A stretch of 64,000 nt of DNA from Escherichia whittamii. Its GTDB lineage: Bacteria > Pseudomonadota > Gammaproteobacteria > Enterobacterales > Enterobacteriaceae. The DNA lies in NCBI RefSeq assembly GCF_014836715.1, contig NZ_JACSQI010000009.1, forward strand, positions 65,162 to 129,161. Reading direction: 5' to 3'. Made by a program: the position numbers and the translations under genes. Numbering within the stretch: the stretch's first letter is position 1; each line of letters begins with the position of its first letter. Of the stretch, positions 26,638 through 40,735 are shown one piece after another. The notes under the pieces are model-generated. The model had not been told where the DNA came from and did not search any database. It saw only the letters and a program-made list of their open reading frames with translations.

Positions 26638-27413
26638 TTATTGTCCTGATGGTTCGGGTGATGCGTCATACATCACGCATAAACACTCATCAATCATCCA
26701 GTCGTCTTCCCAGACCTGATATCGTGTATCCTGTTCGGGCTGCTTAAGCGGGTTCTCAATCGCTTGCCGCGCGCGTTCTTTCAGGATGGATTGATTGTTG
26801 ACGGCCCAGGCATTGATTTGGGCGGTAATCGCTTTATCGTCATCATTCTGCTCAAAACGACTATTCTGGATATTCTCTTCCCTGTTATGCCACAGCAAAC
26901 ATGCCATCGATACTGTGGGCTGGTAACCGGGTACAGAGATAACCGCATCAAGCAATGGCGCAAGGGCGATATCGGCACGGAAAAACATCTCCAGCATGTA
27001 ATGTAATTCGACAGCTTCATCGCCAGATACCCAATCAGCCATATACTGGCAGGCAAATCGCTGCAATATCGCCAGTTCATCCGCACGCAGTTTGCTTTAT
27101 TAGCAAGGTTTATACGGCGTAGAGTAAATACTTCGTGAATGTTGTCAAAATACCCCTGCACAACAAACTCCAGTAAACGCGGCAGAAAATAACGGACTTC
27201 ATCGCTGTTTTGCGGATCAGGACCTGGACTACTATTCCAGGCATTGATTAAGGAATAAGGGATCGCTCGTAACGATGTATTGCGTAATGCCTTTTGTTCC
27301 TGCTGACTCAGGCAATATTCACAACAAACCACAAATTGCTTCGGCGCCGGATAACGGCGAAAGGTGTAATATATCTGCTCAATTAATACCTGCATGGCGG
27401 GACTGGGTTGCAT
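26638..27413 (-). pseudogene. Hypothetical cytoplasmic protein, frameshifted
   Basis: Two overlapping frames share one gene. The 5' part starts MQPSPAMQVLIEQIYYTFRR at 27413 (GGGAGAGGGG upstream) and reads to NLANKANCVRMN. The 3' part continues ADELAILQRFACQYMADW and ends EPSGQ. Restoring one base in the T3 run at 27091-27093 (minus strand AAA to AAAA) joins them as NKAKLRADELAILQRF, about 258 residues. The gene has no recognised domain. It could be a true loss or a homopolymer sequencing error. Confidence 0.75.
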
Positions 27414-27415
27414 AA

Positions 27416-27502
27416 TTATCCCCTCTCCCGCTGATCGCATGTAAACGGCTGACAGACAAAACGGGCATTCGCTGCGTTCAGGCGAATAGTAACGGTATCC
27501 AT
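27416..27502 (-). CDS. Small ORF (28 aa) between the PstS-like gene and the frameshifted gene
   Basis: MDTVTIRLNAANARFVCQPF then TCDQRERG and TAA. It starts 14 bp after the PstS-like gene, with AGGGG eight bases upstream, and stops 2 bp before the next start. Its position and ribosome site suggest it is translated, perhaps to couple the flanking genes. No family recognised; it could be chance. Confidence 0.4.
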   Translation of the reverse strand: MDTVTIRLNAANARFVCQPFTCDQRERG

Positions 27503-27516
27503 ATTATTCCCCTGCT

Positions 27517-29034
27517 TTAAGGTTGCGTTTTATACAGCGGCACATAGCCCACATCTTCCACCAGGCTCTGCCCCTGCGAAGTTAAAAACCATTCCACCAA
27601 TTTTTGTGTTTCTGATGTCGTATTTTCCCGCGTTACCATAAAAGCATCGACGATATACGGATATTTACCGTTACGGATGTTTTCCGCAGTCGGTGTAATG
27701 CCGTTAATCGCTAGCAATTTTATATTTTTATCAGCGTTCATTTGCGTCGCGTAATAGCGGAAGGTGTAGCCTATTGCGTTGTTTGTATTACGGTATTCGG
27801 CAACGACCTTAATCATTCCCTCCATCACGCTTGCCACTTCCGTTTCCTGCGGCGAGATCATGCGGACATTTTTCATGACCTGTGATTGCATCACCGTCTG
27901 ACTGCCAGAGTCTTCAGGGCGTTGCCAGGTCTGGATCTCCTGATCGTTACCGCCGACAGTACGCCAGTTAGTAATTGCACCACTAAAGATGTCACGTACT
28001 TGTTGTTCAGTCAGGGAATTAACCGGATTATCCGCATTGACGATAAAAACAAACGCTTCACGGGCAAAGGGTGTGTACAGCAAAGTGACGCCCGATTCCT
28101 TTGCGCGTTTTTTCTGCCCACCGGAAGGTTGCGCCACGAAAATAATATCGGCATCGCCCTTAACGATTTTGTTATACGCTTCTGGCGTGCGAGAGTTCGC
28201 CAGATATTCCCAGGCGTGAAAATCCTCTGGTATTACGCTTAACGCATAAAAGGCAGAGGCGTAAATTGGATATGCCGCCGTCGCGCCATCGAGTCGCGGC
28301 CAGTTTTGCGTAAACTGAATTTGCGGTTTACCACGCAGTGGCGTCAGTTGATTATTGAGTTTATCGGGTCGCCAGGCCCAGGTATCAATATTTTCGCGCA
28401 CACCGACACCAGGGTTTTGTTGCTTATATAAATGGGCCTGATACCCGGCGACAATACCGAGTAAGAGAAGTAGAAACAGGAGTAAGTTACGGCAACGTAG
28501 TCCGGACGTGCCGGTTAAAGGATGTCTTGTCGGCCAGGCGTATCCCAGCGAAAAACTGATATGCGCCCCAACGGGAATTATGACTACCCACCAATACTCA
28601 CCACCGACTAATGAGACTAACAAAACGCCCAGCCAGGGAAGCATAAGGTTTGCCAACCAACCAGTTCCCATCTGGCGAAATTGATAATCGGCCAGATATA
28701 GCGTGATTATCCAGCCAACCAGGGTTAATAATGCGGGTATTAAAAAAAGACACTGTCTCCAGACGGCTATTTCTCTGTTTTCTGGTGCACTATCTCCCGC
28801 CCACACTCGCCCCGAGAAAAATATCACTATTGCGCCCAGCGCCAGCATAAAAATGTTAAGCAGAAGGTAAATTGTTGGTGTGAGGAGTAGATTGCAAAAC
28901 TCAAGAATAGCGGCAAGCCCGGCACCCAGCATGGCAACAACCGCTGCCAAAAATTGCGTCAGTATGGGAATACCAAAAAAAGTCATTACCAACGAGGTCA
29001 AAATCCATTTTCTGTTTTGCATCATTCTGTCCAT
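27517..29034 (-). CDS. Membrane-anchored PstS-like substrate-binding protein
   Basis: 505 residues. The first ~200 contain about six hydrophobic helices (LVMTFFGIPILTQFLAAVVA, NIFMLALGAIVIFF and others, ending LLLFLLLLLGIVAGYQAH). The C-terminal ~290 residues resemble a PstS/PBP-like domain: PRLDGATAAYPIYASAFYAL, GDADIIFVAQPSGGQ, VNSLTEQQVRDIFSGAITNW, EDSGSQTVMQ and AIGYTFRYYATQMN. It has no export signal of a soluble periplasmic protein; the binding domain is tethered to the membrane. No PstCAB partner is nearby. K-12 has only a short remnant (yzgL) at this place, from memory. The exact start among Met1, Met4 and Met5 is uncertain. Confidence 0.8.
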   Translation of the reverse strand: MDRMMQNRKWILTSLVMTFFGIPILTQFLAAVVAMLGAGLAAILEFCNLLLTPTIYLLLNIFMLALGAIVIFFSGRVWAGDSAPENREIAVWRQCLFLIPALLTLVGWIITLYLADYQFRQMGTGWLANLMLPWLGVLLVSLVGGEYWWVVIIPVGAHISFSLGYAWPTRHPLTGTSGLRCRNLLLFLLLLLGIVAGYQAHLYKQQNPGVGVRENIDTWAWRPDKLNNQLTPLRGKPQIQFTQNWPRLDGATAAYPIYASAFYALSVIPEDFHAWEYLANSRTPEAYNKIVKGDADIIFVAQPSGGQKKRAKESGVTLLYTPFAREAFVFIVNADNPVNSLTEQQVRDIFSGAITNWRTVGGNDQEIQTWQRPEDSGSQTVMQSQVMKNVRMISPQETEVASVMEGMIKVVAEYRNTNNAIGYTFRYYATQMNADKNIKLLAINGITPTAENIRNGKYPYIVDAFMVTRENTTSETQKLVEWFLTSQGQSLVEDVGYVPLYKTQP

Positions 29035-29104
29035 TCTTTCTGAATGGCGAAATTATACTCCTCCTGTATCCTCCCCCCCGCTGGACACTTTTCCGAAATA
29101 AAGG

Positions 29105-29136
29105 CGAAAAAAAACGGGACCTTTTGGCCCCGTTCT
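29105..29136 (-). terminator. Intrinsic terminator of glgP
   Basis: Minus-strand stem AACGGGGCC/GGTCCCGTT around AAAA, followed by eight T. Ends the glg transcript before the accessory operon. Confidence 0.88.
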
Positions 29137-29149
29137 ATTTTTAGCGAAA

Positions 29150-31615
<2,466 letters not shown>

Positions 31616-33049
31616 CTATTTCAAGCGATAGTAAAGCTCACGGTACGACTTCGCCGCGACCTGCCAGCTAAAATCCATTGCCATAGCCTGACGTTGCACA
31701 AACCGCCAAAGTGAAGGACGGGACCAAAGTACAAAAGCACGTCGAATAGCTCGTAACAGCGACCAGGCATTACTATCTTCAAAGACAAACCCACTGGCGA
31801 CGCCATCTGCGAGGTTCTCAAGAGAACAGTCAGAAACCGTATCAGCAAGCCCACCGGTACGCCGCACCAAAGGCAGCGTGCCGTACTTCAATCCATAAAG
31901 TTGTGTTAAACCGCATGGTTCAAAACGGCTGGGAACCAGAATGACGTCCGCGCCGCCCATAATGCGATGCGAAAATGCTTCGTGATAACCAATCTGTACA
32001 CCAACCTTGCCGGGATGCTCCGCCGCTGCAGCAAGGAAACCTTCCTGCAATACCGGATCGCCCGCGCCGAGCAGCGCCAGTTGTCCGCCCTGTTCCAGAA
32101 GGCCCGGTAAGGCTTCTAACACCAGATCCAGGCCTTTCTGGCTGGTCAGACGGCTCACCACTGCAAAAAGCGGCACTTTATCGTCAACCTTAAGCCCCAT
32201 TGCGATTTGCAGCTGGCGCTTATTCTCCGCTTTATCCTCCAATGAATCGCGGGTGTAACGCGAGGCTAAAAGTAAGTCCGTCTCTGGACTCCAGATTTTT
32301 TCGTCCACGCCGTTCAGTACGCCGGAAAGCCGTCCTTCACGATGACGCTGTTGAAGTAAACCTTCCATACCGTAGGCAAACTGTGGTTCAGTAATCTCGC
32401 GAGCGTAGGTCGGACTAACCGCTGTAATATGGTCAGCGTAATACAGTCCGGCTTTCAGGAAAGAGATTTGCCCGTTGAACTCCAGTCCGTGAACATTAAA
32501 GAATGACCATGGCAATTGGATGTCATTCATGTGATGTGCATAAAACATGCCTTGATAGGCCAGGTTGTGCACAGTAAACACCGACTTCGCCGGACGCCCA
32601 TTTGCCGCCAGATACGCAGGCGCAAGACCCGCATGCCAGTCGTGCGCGTGCACAACATCGGGGTGCCAGAATGGGTCAAGCCCGCTTGCCATCTCCGCTC
32701 CAACCCACCCGAGCAGTGCAAAACGCAATACGTTGTCGGTGTAAGCAAATAAGTTGGTATCGTGATACGGGCTTCCGGGACGATCGTAGAGATGCGGTGC
32801 ATCAATCAGGTAAATGCCAACCCCGTTGTAATGCCCAAACAGAAGCGTGAAATGTCCGGCAAAGGTATCACGGCGAGATACCACCTTCGCATCGGTCACG
32901 CCACGGCGAATATCGGGAAATGCAGGCAACAGTACGCGAGCGTCAACGCCGTCTGCGATTTGTGCTGCGGGTAATGCCCCAATAACATCAGCCAGACCGC
33001 CGGTTTTAAGCAGCGGGAACATCTCTGAACATACATGTAAAACCTGCAT
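31616..33049 (-). CDS. glgA: GlgA, glycogen synthase (ADP-glucose)
   Basis: 477-residue GT5 enzyme that extends alpha-1,4-glucan chains from ADP-glucose. The ADP-glucose-binding KTGGLADV motif is at residues 15-22. The C-terminal GT-B motifs are [19 protein letters not shown] and [11 protein letters not shown]. Its first base is the last base of the glgC stop codon region (start and stop overlap), consistent with tight coupling. Confidence 0.97.
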   Translation of the reverse strand: MQVLHVCSEMFPLLKTGGLADVIGALPAAQIADGVDARVLLPAFPDIRRGVTDAKVVSRRDTFAGHFTLLFGHYNGVGIYLIDAPHLYDRPGSPYHDTNLFAYTDNVLRFALLGWVGAEMASGLDPFWHPDVVHAHDWHAGLAPAYLAANGRPAKSVFTVHNLAYQGMFYAHHMNDIQLPWSFFNVHGLEFNGQISFLKAGLYYADHITAVSPTYAREITEPQFAYGMEGLLQQRHREGRLSGVLNGVDEKIWSPETDLLLASRYTRDSLEDKAENKRQLQIAMGLKVDDKVPLFAVVSRLTSQKGLDLVLEALPGLLEQGGQLALLGAGDPVLQEGFLAAAAEHPGKVGVQIGYHEAFSHRIMGGADVILVPSRFEPCGLTQLYGLKYGTLPLVRRTGGLADTVSDCSLENLADGVASGFVFEDSNAWSLLRAIRRAFVLWSRPSLWRFVQRQAMAMDFSWQVAAKSYRELYYRLK

Positions 33050-34344
33050 TATCGCTCCTGTTTATACCCTAACTTCCGTAGCATTTCGCGCGTAACCAGC
33101 ACAATGCCTTCTTCTGAACGATAGAAACGACGTGCATCCTCTTCTGCATCCTCACCAATCACCATGCCTTCTGGAATGACACAAGCGCGGTCAATGACGC
33201 AGCGACGCAGACGGCACGAGCGACCTACCCATACTTCCGGTAACAATACGGCGGAATCAATGTTGCAGAATGAATTAACACGAACGCGCGAGAACAGAAC
33301 GGACTGCACCACCACAGAACCAGAGATTACACAACCGCCGGAAACCAGTGAGTTAAGGGTCATCCCATGGCTACCGGAGCGATCCTGAACGAATTTCGCT
33401 GGCGGCAATGATTCATTGTAGGTGCGAATCGGCCAGTTGCGATCGTACATATCCAGTTCCGGCACCACAGAGGCCAGATCCAGGTTCGCTTTCCAGTAAG
33501 CTTCCAGCGTACCCACATCGCGCCAGTACGGCTCGGCGTCCGGGTCGGACTGTACGCAAGAGAGCGGGAATGGATGCGCATAGGCGAGGCCTGCTTCGGT
33601 AATTTTTGGAATCAAATCCTTACCAAAGTCGTGGCTGGAGTTTTCATCACGATCGTCTTCTTCCAGCAGTTCATACAGGTACTCTGCGTCAAAGACGTAG
33701 ATCCCCATACTCGCTAAAGATTTGCTCGGATCGTTTGGCATTGACGGTGGGTTAGCCGGTTTTTCAACAAATTCGATAATTTTATCGTTCTCATCAACCG
33801 CCATAACGCCAAATGCAGAGGCTTCTTCAATCGGTACAGGCATACAAGCAACGGTACAGCGCGCACCTTTCTCGACGTGGTCGATAAGCATTCGCGAGTA
33901 GTCTTGCTTGTAGATATGGTCACCGGCCAGGATCACCACATACTCCGCTTTATAGCGGCGGATGATATCGAGGTTTTGAGTGACCGCATCTGCGGTACCG
34001 CGATACCAGTTTTCCCCTTTCATTCTCTGCTGCGCGGGCAGCAGATCGACAAACTCGTTCATTTCTTCATTGAAGAACGACCAGCCGCGCTGAATATGCT
34101 GCACCAGGGTGTGAGACTGGTACTGGGTGATCACGCCCATACGACGGATTCCAGAGTTGATGCAGTTGGACAGCGCAAAGTCGATAATGCGGAACTTACC
34201 GCCGAAGTGTACGGCAGGCTTTGCTCTCTTATTGGTTAAATCCTTCAGGCGAGTACCACGTCCTCCCGCCAGTATCAGGGCAACAGATTTCAATGGCAGC
34301 TGGCGCGCCAACATTAAGTGATCGTTCTTCTCTAAACTAATCAT
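33049..34344 (-). CDS. glgC: GlgC, ADP-glucose pyrophosphorylase
   Basis: 431 residues from the ATG at 34344, preceded by AAAAGGAGTTAGTC; the longer open frame to 34380 is not supported by a ribosome site. It makes ADP-glucose from glucose-1-phosphate and ATP, the committed step of glycogen synthesis, activated by fructose-1,6-bisphosphate and inhibited by AMP. Signatures: [26 protein letters not shown] and the left-handed beta-helix tail ([19 protein letters not shown]). Confidence 0.97.
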   Translation of the reverse strand: MISLEKNDHLMLARQLPLKSVALILAGGRGTRLKDLTNKRAKPAVHFGGKFRIIDFALSNCINSGIRRMGVITQYQSHTLVQHIQRGWSFFNEEMNEFVDLLPAQQRMKGENWYRGTADAVTQNLDIIRRYKAEYVVILAGDHIYKQDYSRMLIDHVEKGARCTVACMPVPIEEASAFGVMAVDENDKIIEFVEKPANPPSMPNDPSKSLASMGIYVFDAEYLYELLEEDDRDENSSHDFGKDLIPKITEAGLAYAHPFPLSCVQSDPDAEPYWRDVGTLEAYWKANLDLASVVPELDMYDRNWPIRTYNESLPPAKFVQDRSGSHGMTLNSLVSGGCVISGSVVVQSVLFSRVRVNSFCNIDSAVLLPEVWVGRSCRLRRCVIDRACVIPEGMVIGEDAEEDARRFYRSEEGIVLVTREMLRKLGYKQER

Positions 34345-34361
34345 GACTAACTCCTTTTTTA

Positions 34362-36335
34362 TCATCTCTGGAACACACACAGTCCGTGTGCAGGTCCCGG
34401 CCAGACAGCCGTAATCACTGGGTTATCCTCTCCAGCGAATGGGGGAATGGCGTGCCACTCCCCTGCAGGTAAAACAATCTCTGTTACCTCAAGCGTGGCG
34501 TTTATTGCGATCAAAAAACGATCCGAAAGCAAAATTTGCAGCTGCTTTGGCCCGTTTTGCCACTCATCCGAGCTTAAAGGTTGAGCATATCGATTCAGCC
34601 AACGGACATTACCATCGCCTTCTTCCCACCAGCGATCCTCTACCAAAGCAGGAATGCGCTTGCGCAGATGGATTAACGCGGCGGTAAACGCCGTTAACCC
34701 ACTACTTGCCTGTGACCAGTCCAACCACGTTAGTTGGTTATCCTGACAGTAGGCATTGTTATTGCCATGCTGGCTGTGACCATGTTCATCACCTGCCAGC
34801 AACATCGGCGTACCCTGGGAGAGCAACAACGTCGTTAACAGGGCGTGAATGCTGTCGCGCCGCCGTTCAACCAGATCAAGAGTACCGCCTAACCCTTCTT
34901 TACCATGATTGTTACTGTAATTGTTGTTGGTTCCGTCGCGATTTTCTTCTCCGTTTGCTTCATTGTGTTTATGGTTGAAACAAACACAGTCGCGAAGCGT
35001 AAAACCGTCATGCGCGGTAACGAGATTAATCGCAGCACTCGGCAGACGGCCATTACGTTTAAAAACATCGCTGGATGCGGCAAAGCGTCCGGCAAACTCT
35101 CCCAGCGGTAAATCATAATGCAGCCAGAAACGGCGGGCGGCATCGCGGAAATGATCGTTCCACTCGGCAAACAGCGGTGGGAAATTGCCCACCTGATAGC
35201 CGCCGGGCGCGATATCCCACGGTTCAGCAATTAACTTCACTTGTGAAAGCACCGGGCAATTCTGGATAGCCGTAAACAGCGGCGCATCCTGACGAAACTC
35301 CGGTGTTCGCCCCATGACTGCTGCGAGATCGAAACGGAAGCCATCAACGTGGCAGGTTTCCACCCAGTAGCGTAGACAGGCGCTGGCGTACTCCACCACA
35401 GCTGGATGACTCAAATTGAGCGTATTGCCGCAACCGGTCCAGTTGTGATAATCGCCGTCTTCTCTTATCCAATAATAGCTACGGTTGTCGATCCCGCGCA
35501 GTGAGAATAGCGGGCCGTCGAGATCCAGTTCCGCACTGTGGTTGAGCACGATATCAAGAATGACCTCAATGCCCGCTTTGTGCAGAGCTTTGACTGCATC
35601 GCGAAACTCATCCAGCGCCGTTTCGGGCGAGCAGGCATATGCCGGATGCAGCGCAAACAGCGCCACCGGGTTGTAGCCCCAGTAGTTACTTAGCCCCATG
35701 CGTTGCAGGCGTGGTTCACTGGCAAACTGCGCCACCGGCAACAGTTCCAGCGCCGTAATGCCCAACTGTTTTAAATAGTTGATCATCACCGGATGACCGA
35801 GCGCTTTATAGGTGCCGCGGATATCCACCGGGATTTCCGGATGCAGATAGGTTAAGCCTTTGACATGGGCTTCATAAATGATGGTGCTGCCCCACGACGT
35901 ACGCGGCGGGGCATCATCTTCCCAGTCATAGTGATCGACCACCACTACGCATTTCGGCGCAATGGCAGCATTGTCGCGATAGTCAGGTTCACTATGCCCT
36001 GCGTGCAGCAGCGGGTTATCTTTAAATTCCCCGACAATTTGCCGCGCGCAAGGATCAATCAACAACTTCGCCGGGTTAAAGCGATGTCCCATGCCGGGTT
36101 GCCATGGGCCATGAACGCGGTAACCATAATGCAAACCCGGGCGCGCATCCGGCAGATAACCGTGCCAGATGTCACCACTTCGTCCTGGCAAATCATACCG
36201 ATGTTCGATGCCCTGGGCGTCAAACACACACAGCTCTACCCGTTCGGCATGAGCGGAGAAGAGCGTGAAGTTAACGCCCTGGCCGTCGTAATGCGCGCCA
36301 AGAGGAGCGGGTTTGCCAATGGCGAGTTGTGTCAT
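34362..36335 (-). CDS. glgX: GlgX, glycogen debranching enzyme
   Basis: 657-residue GH13 alpha-1,6-glucosidase acting on the limit branches left by GlgP. Catalytic regions: [11 protein letters not shown] (nucleophile Asp), [13 protein letters not shown] (acid/base Glu) and [17 protein letters not shown]48 domain forms the N terminus ([20 protein letters not shown]). Its ATG overlaps the glgB stop by one base. Confidence 0.97.
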   Translation of the reverse strand: MTQLAIGKPAPLGAHYDGQGVNFTLFSAHAERVELCVFDAQGIEHRYDLPGRSGDIWHGYLPDARPGLHYGYRVHGPWQPGMGHRFNPAKLLIDPCARQIVGEFKDNPLLHAGHSEPDYRDNAAIAPKCVVVVDHYDWEDDAPPRTSWGSTIIYEAHVKGLTYLHPEIPVDIRGTYKALGHPVMINYLKQLGITALELLPVAQFASEPRLQRMGLSNYWGYNPVALFALHPAYACSPETALDEFRDAVKALHKAGIEVILDIVLNHSAELDLDGPLFSLRGIDNRSYYWIREDGDYHNWTGCGNTLNLSHPAVVEYASACLRYWVETCHVDGFRFDLAAVMGRTPEFRQDAPLFTAIQNCPVLSQVKLIAEPWDIAPGGYQVGNFPPLFAEWNDHFRDAARRFWLHYDLPLGEFAGRFAASSDVFKRNGRLPSAAINLVTAHDGFTLRDCVCFNHKHNEANGEENRDGTNNNYSNNHGKEGLGGTLDLVERRRDSIHALLTTLLLSQGTPMLLAGDEHGHSQHGNNNAYCQDNQLTWLDWSQASSGLTAFTAALIHLRKRIPALVEDRWWEEGDGNVRWLNRYAQPLSSDEWQNGPKQLQILLSDRFLIAINATLEVTEIVLPAGEWHAIPPFAGEDNPVITAVWPGPAHGLCVFQR

Positions 36336-38518
36336 TATCCCTCCCGGACCAGCCAGATAGTGGCCAGTGGCGGTAGCGTAAGGCTTAATGAATGCTGGCG
36401 ACCGTGGCTGGCGATCTCATCACTGTGTACCGCGCCGCCATTGCCAGCATTGCTGCCGTGGTAGTGCATGGAATCGGTGTTGAGAATCTCACGCCATTTA
36501 CCTGGCTGATTAATGCCGAAGCGATAATCATGACGCGGCACTGGCGTAAAGTTGCTGGCAACGATAATTTCGTTACCCTCTTTATCGCGACGCACAAAGA
36601 TCAGCACCGAGCGTTCATGGTCATCCACCACCAGCCATTCAAAGCCATACGCGTCGAAATCCAGCTCGTGCAGTGCTTTGTGGTGACGATAAGTATGGTT
36701 CAGATCGCGTACCAGTCGCTGGACACCGTGATGCCAGTTGTCACCGCCTTCCAGCAGATGCCAGTCGAGGCTGGCATCGTGGTTCCACTCACGCCCCTGG
36801 GCAAATTCGTTACCCATGAACAACAGTTTCTTGCCCGGGAACGCCCACATCCAGCCATAGTAGGCTCGCAGATTGGCAAATTTCTGCCATGCATCGCCCG
36901 GCATTCTGTCGAGAATCGATTTTTTGCCGTGCACCACTTCATCATGCGATAACGGCAGGACGAAGTTTTCAGTGTAGTTGTAGAGCATGCCGAAGGTGAG
37001 TTTATCGTGATGATATTGACGATGAACCGGGTCGAGCTTCATGTAGTCGAGGGTGTCGTGCATCCATCCCAGGTTCCACTTGTACCAGAAACCCAGACCG
37101 CCCATATCTTGCGGGCGAGAAACGCCAGGAAAGTCGGTAGACTCTTCCGCCATCGTCACCGCGCCCGGGACTTGCTCACCGATAATACGGTTGGTATTGC
37201 GAAGGAATTCAATCGCTTCGAGATTCTCGCGTCCACCATACTCGTTCGGGATCCACTCGCCCTCTTTACGGCTGTAATCACGATAAATCATCGAAGCTAC
37301 AGCATCGACGCGCAACGCATCGATACCAAAACGCTCGATCCAATACAGCGCGTTACCAACAAGGAAATTGCTGACTTCGCGACGGCCATAGTTGTAGATC
37401 AGGGTATTCCAGTCCTGATGGTAACCTTCACGCGGATCGCTGTGTTCATACAGATTTGTGCCGTCAAATTCGGCAAGTGCAAAGTCATCAGTCGGGAAGT
37501 GGCCCGGTACCCAGTCGAGAATGACGTTCAAACCTGCTGCGTGGGCGGCATCAATGAAATAGCGGAAGTCATCGCGAGTACCAAAACGGCGAGTTGGCGC
37601 GTACATCCCCGTCGGTTGATAGCCCCAGCTGCCATCGAATGGATGTTCGTTGATTGGCAGCAGTTCGAGGTGGGTAAAGCCCATCCATTTAGCGTAAGGC
37701 ACCAGTTGATCGGCCAGTTCGCGATAGCTTAACCAGAAGTTGTTGTCGGTGTGACGACGCCATGACCCCAGGTGAACTTCATAGATAGAAATTGGCGCAT
37801 CAAACTGATTCGCTTTTTTGCGCTCTTCGGTCTGCACGACCTTTTCAGGCAGTCCGCAAATAAGGGAAGCGGTTTCCGGGCGCATCTGTGCTTCGAAGGC
37901 ATAAGGATCAGACTTCAAACGCAGATTGCCATTGGCATCAATCATTTCGTATTTATAGAGCTGACCGTTATGCGCGCCAGGGATAAACAGTTCCCAAATG
38001 CCGCTCTCTTTGCGCAGGCGCATCGGGTGACGACGACCGTCCCAGTAGTTGAATTGCCCAACAACCGAGACACGGCGGGCATTTGGCGCCCAGACAGAAA
38101 AACGCGTGCCGGTAACGCCATCCATAGTATCTGCGTGCGCACCTAAGGTTTCATATGGGCGCAGGTGGGTACCTTCAGATAACAGCCAGGCGTCCATTTC
38201 CTGGATTAAAGGGCCAAAACGGTAAGGATCATCAATCAGATTCTGCTGGTCATGCCAGACAACCGCCAACTGATAGCGGAAAAAATTCTTACGCCGAGGA
38301 ATGACGCCGCTGAAGAATCCACGAGAGTCGAGACACTCCAGTTTAGCGACTTTGCGTCCAGTTTTTGGTTCAATTACCCACACATCAGTGGCGTCAGGTA
38401 AAAGGGCACGGACTTCCAGTCCCGCTGTGGTTTTATGCATTCCAAGTACGGAAAAAGGATCCGCAAAATGACCTGCAATTAGCGCGTTAATCACGTCTCT
38501 ATCGATACGATCGGACAT
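36335..38518 (-). CDS. glgB: GlgB, 1,4-alpha-glucan branching enzyme
   Basis: 727-residue GH13 enzyme that makes alpha-1,6 branches. Two N-terminal CBM48-like domains precede the barrel ([16 protein letters not shown]). Catalytic regions: [26 protein letters not shown] and [14 protein letters not shown]. First gene of the glgBXCAP cluster, 270 bp after asd. The 38519-38789 gap is probably its promoter plus the asd terminator; I see no clear operator in it. Confidence 0.97.
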   Translation of the reverse strand: MSDRIDRDVINALIAGHFADPFSVLGMHKTTAGLEVRALLPDATDVWVIEPKTGRKVAKLECLDSRGFFSGVIPRRKNFFRYQLAVVWHDQQNLIDDPYRFGPLIQEMDAWLLSEGTHLRPYETLGAHADTMDGVTGTRFSVWAPNARRVSVVGQFNYWDGRRHPMRLRKESGIWELFIPGAHNGQLYKYEMIDANGNLRLKSDPYAFEAQMRPETASLICGLPEKVVQTEERKKANQFDAPISIYEVHLGSWRRHTDNNFWLSYRELADQLVPYAKWMGFTHLELLPINEHPFDGSWGYQPTGMYAPTRRFGTRDDFRYFIDAAHAAGLNVILDWVPGHFPTDDFALAEFDGTNLYEHSDPREGYHQDWNTLIYNYGRREVSNFLVGNALYWIERFGIDALRVDAVASMIYRDYSRKEGEWIPNEYGGRENLEAIEFLRNTNRIIGEQVPGAVTMAEESTDFPGVSRPQDMGGLGFWYKWNLGWMHDTLDYMKLDPVHRQYHHDKLTFGMLYNYTENFVLPLSHDEVVHGKKSILDRMPGDAWQKFANLRAYYGWMWAFPGKKLLFMGNEFAQGREWNHDASLDWHLLEGGDNWHHGVQRLVRDLNHTYRHHKALHELDFDAYGFEWLVVDDHERSVLIFVRRDKEGNEIIVASNFTPVPRHDYRFGINQPGKWREILNTDSMHYHGSNAGNGGAVHSDEIASHGRQHSLSLTLPPLATIWLVREG

Positions 38519-38749
38519 GCTTGTCTTCCTGTTTTATTGTGTCACCCCATCCAACTAATTTTTGACATCTGGTTGTGACATTTTTTTGACCTGAACGGCG
38601 CAGCACTCTGTGCATCCTCTCTACGCCATCCTCACTTCAGGTAAGGCATTGAATACGTATGTATCCCGCCACCCTTAAAGAATAGCCAATGCTCTATTTA
38701 ACTCCCGGTAAATCATGAAACATCTGCGCTTACTCCTGTACTACGCACT

Positions 38750-38772
38750 AAAAGGGGCTGCATTACGCCCCA
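38750..38772 (-). terminator. Intrinsic terminator of asd
   Basis: Minus-strand GGGGC/GCCCC stem around GTAATGCA, followed by TTTTAG, just past the asd stop. Confidence 0.75.
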
Positions 38773-38789
38773 AATTTAATGAATAAACA

Positions 38790-39893
38790 TTACGCCAGTT
38801 GACGAAGCATCCGACGTAGCGGCTCCGCGGCCCCCCACAGCAGCTGGTCGCCCACGGTAAAGGCTGACAGGAACTCAGGTCCCATATTCAGCTTACGCAG
38901 ACGGCCTACCGGCGTGGTCAGCGTACCGGTGACGGCAGCTGGGGTTAGCTCACGCATGGTGATTTCGCGATCGTTTGGAACCACTTTTGCCCACGGGTTA
39001 TGGGCCGCCAACAGTTCTTCCACGGTCGGAATAGACACATCTTTTTTCAATTTGATGGTGAATGCCTGGCTGTGGCAGCGCAACGCCCCGACACGCACAC
39101 ACAAACCATCTACCGGAATAACGGAAGATGTGTTGAGAATCTTGTTGGTTTCCGCCTGCCCTTTCCATTCTTCGCGGCTCTGACCGTTATCAAGCTGTTT
39201 GTCGATCCACGGAATCAGGCTGCCCGCCAGCGGCACGCCAAAGTTATCCACTGACAACTCGCCGCTGCGGGTTAAGGTCGTGACTTTGCGTTCAATATCG
39301 AGAATAGCAGAGGACGGTGTCGCGAGTTCATCCGCCACATGGCCGTACAGCTGGCCCATCTGGGTTAACAACTCACGCATATGTCGCGCACCACCGCCGG
39401 AAGCCGCCTGGTAGGTCGCAACGGAAACCCAATCAACAAGATCATTGGCGAATAAACCGCCCAACGACATCAACATCAGGCTTACGGTACAGTTACCGCC
39501 AACAAAAGTCCTGATGCCTTTATTTAATCCGTCAGTAATGACGTCCTGATTGACTGGGTCAAGAATGATGATGGCGTCATCTTTCATGCGCAGAGACGAT
39601 GCTGCGTCAATCCAGTAACCTTGCCATCCGCTCTCACGGAGCTTTGGATAGATTTCGTTGGTATAATCGCCGCCCTGACAGGTTACGATGATATCGAGGG
39701 CCTTCAGCGCCTCCAGATCAAAGGCATCCTGAAGTGTGCCAGAAGCACCGCCAAAGGAAGGCGCAGCCTGACCAGACTGGGAAGTCGAAAAGAAGACAGG
39801 GCGAATGGCGTCGAAATCGCGCTCTTCTACCATGCGTTGCATGAGAACGGAGCCGACCATACCGCGCCAGCCGATAAAACCAACATTTTTCAT
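38790..39893 (-). CDS. asd: Asd, aspartate-semialdehyde dehydrogenase
   Basis: 367 residues from the ATG at 39893 ([20 protein letters not shown]); an upstream open frame to 40016 is rejected for length. It reduces aspartyl phosphate to aspartate semialdehyde for lysine, diaminopimelate, methionine and threonine. The NADP motif is [13 protein letters not shown] and the catalytic cysteine lies in [11 protein letters not shown]. The 39894-40085 gap is the divergent asd/yhgN promoter region. Confidence 0.97.
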   Translation of the reverse strand: MKNVGFIGWRGMVGSVLMQRMVEERDFDAIRPVFFSTSQSGQAAPSFGGASGTLQDAFDLEALKALDIIVTCQGGDYTNEIYPKLRESGWQGYWIDAASSLRMKDDAIIILDPVNQDVITDGLNKGIRTFVGGNCTVSLMLMSLGGLFANDLVDWVSVATYQAASGGGARHMRELLTQMGQLYGHVADELATPSSAILDIERKVTTLTRSGELSVDNFGVPLAGSLIPWIDKQLDNGQSREEWKGQAETNKILNTSSVIPVDGLCVRVGALRCHSQAFTIKLKKDVSIPTVEELLAAHNPWAKVVPNDREITMRELTPAAVTGTLTTPVGRLRKLNMGPEFLSAFTVGDQLLWGAAEPLRRMLRQLA

Positions 39894-40085
39894 AAGCGTT
39901 TTTTTCCTGCAAAGATGTGTGCTGTATATATGTGCCGGTGTCCTCGTGGCACATCTTTCACCATACAAAAAGCAGCCAAAGTCGCAAGTGAAATTAATCA
40001 ATGATAGCGAAGCCATCAGTAATGCGACTTATCCTGCTTTCATAGCACGCAGAAAGTCCAAGGCAATTATCAGGGAACTTGAGTT

Positions 40086-40679
40086 ATGAATGAAGTCATT
40101 TCTGCAGCAGTTTTATTGATCTTAATTATGGATCCGCTCGGAAACCTACCTATTTTTATGTCCGTACTGAAACATACTGAACCGAAAAGACGTCGGGCAA
40201 TCATGGTGCGAGAGTTGCTTATTGCCCTCCTGGTGATGCTGGTGTTCCTGTTTGCGGGTGAGAAAATTCTGGCATTTCTTAGCCTGCGGGCGGAAACCGT
40301 CTCCATTTCCGGCGGCATCATTCTATTTCTGATCGCCATTAAGATGATTTTCCCCAGCGCCTCAGGAAACAGTAGCGGGCTTCCGGCTGGTGAAGAGCCG
40401 TTTATCGTGCCGTTGGCAATCCCATTAGTGGCTGGACCGACTATCCTCGCCACATTAATGCTGCTGTCTCATCAGTACCCGAATCAGATGGGGCATCTGG
40501 TGATTGCTCTGCTGCTGGCCTGGGGCGGCACATTTGTCATCCTGCTACAGTCATCGCTATTTTTGCGTCTGCTGGGTGAGAAAGGGGTGAATGCACTGGA
40601 ACGTCTGATGGGATTGATTCTGGTGATGATGGCAACCCAGATGTTCCTCGACGGAATTCGGATGTGGATGAAGGGGTGA
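40086..40679 (+). CDS. yhgN: YhgN, MarC-family inner-membrane protein
   Basis: 197 residues with about six hydrophobic segments (EVISAAVLLILIMDPLGNLP, ELLIALLVMLVFLFAGEKIL and others). DPLGNLPIF and PLAIPLVAGPTILATLMLL are MarC-family signatures. The family function is unknown. Divergent from asd and convergent with gntU. Confidence 0.93.
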   Translation: MNEVISAAVLLILIMDPLGNLPIFMSVLKHTEPKRRRAIMVRELLIALLVMLVFLFAGEKILAFLSLRAETVSISGGIILFLIAIKMIFPSASGNSSGLPAGEEPFIVPLAIPLVAGPTILATLMLLSHQYPNQMGHLVIALLLAWGGTFVILLQSSLFLRLLGEKGVNALERLMGLILVMMATQMFLDGIRMWMKG

Positions 40680-40701
40680 CGGGGATAATTTCTCGAAATG
40701 A

Positions 40702-40727
40702 GCCCGGTAGCGTCAGAACTACCGGGC
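40702..40727. terminator. Hairpin between convergent yhgN and gntU
   Basis: GCCCGGTAG/CTACCGGGC around CGTCAGAA is a strong stem without a T-run on either strand. Its place between convergent genes suggests a bidirectional transcript end. Confidence 0.55.
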
Positions 40728-40735
40728 GAACAAAC

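Noticed and set aside
39894..40016. N-terminal extension of asd
   Set aside because: The extension is not part of the Asd family, and the ATG at 39893 starts the Rossmann motif at the normal distance.
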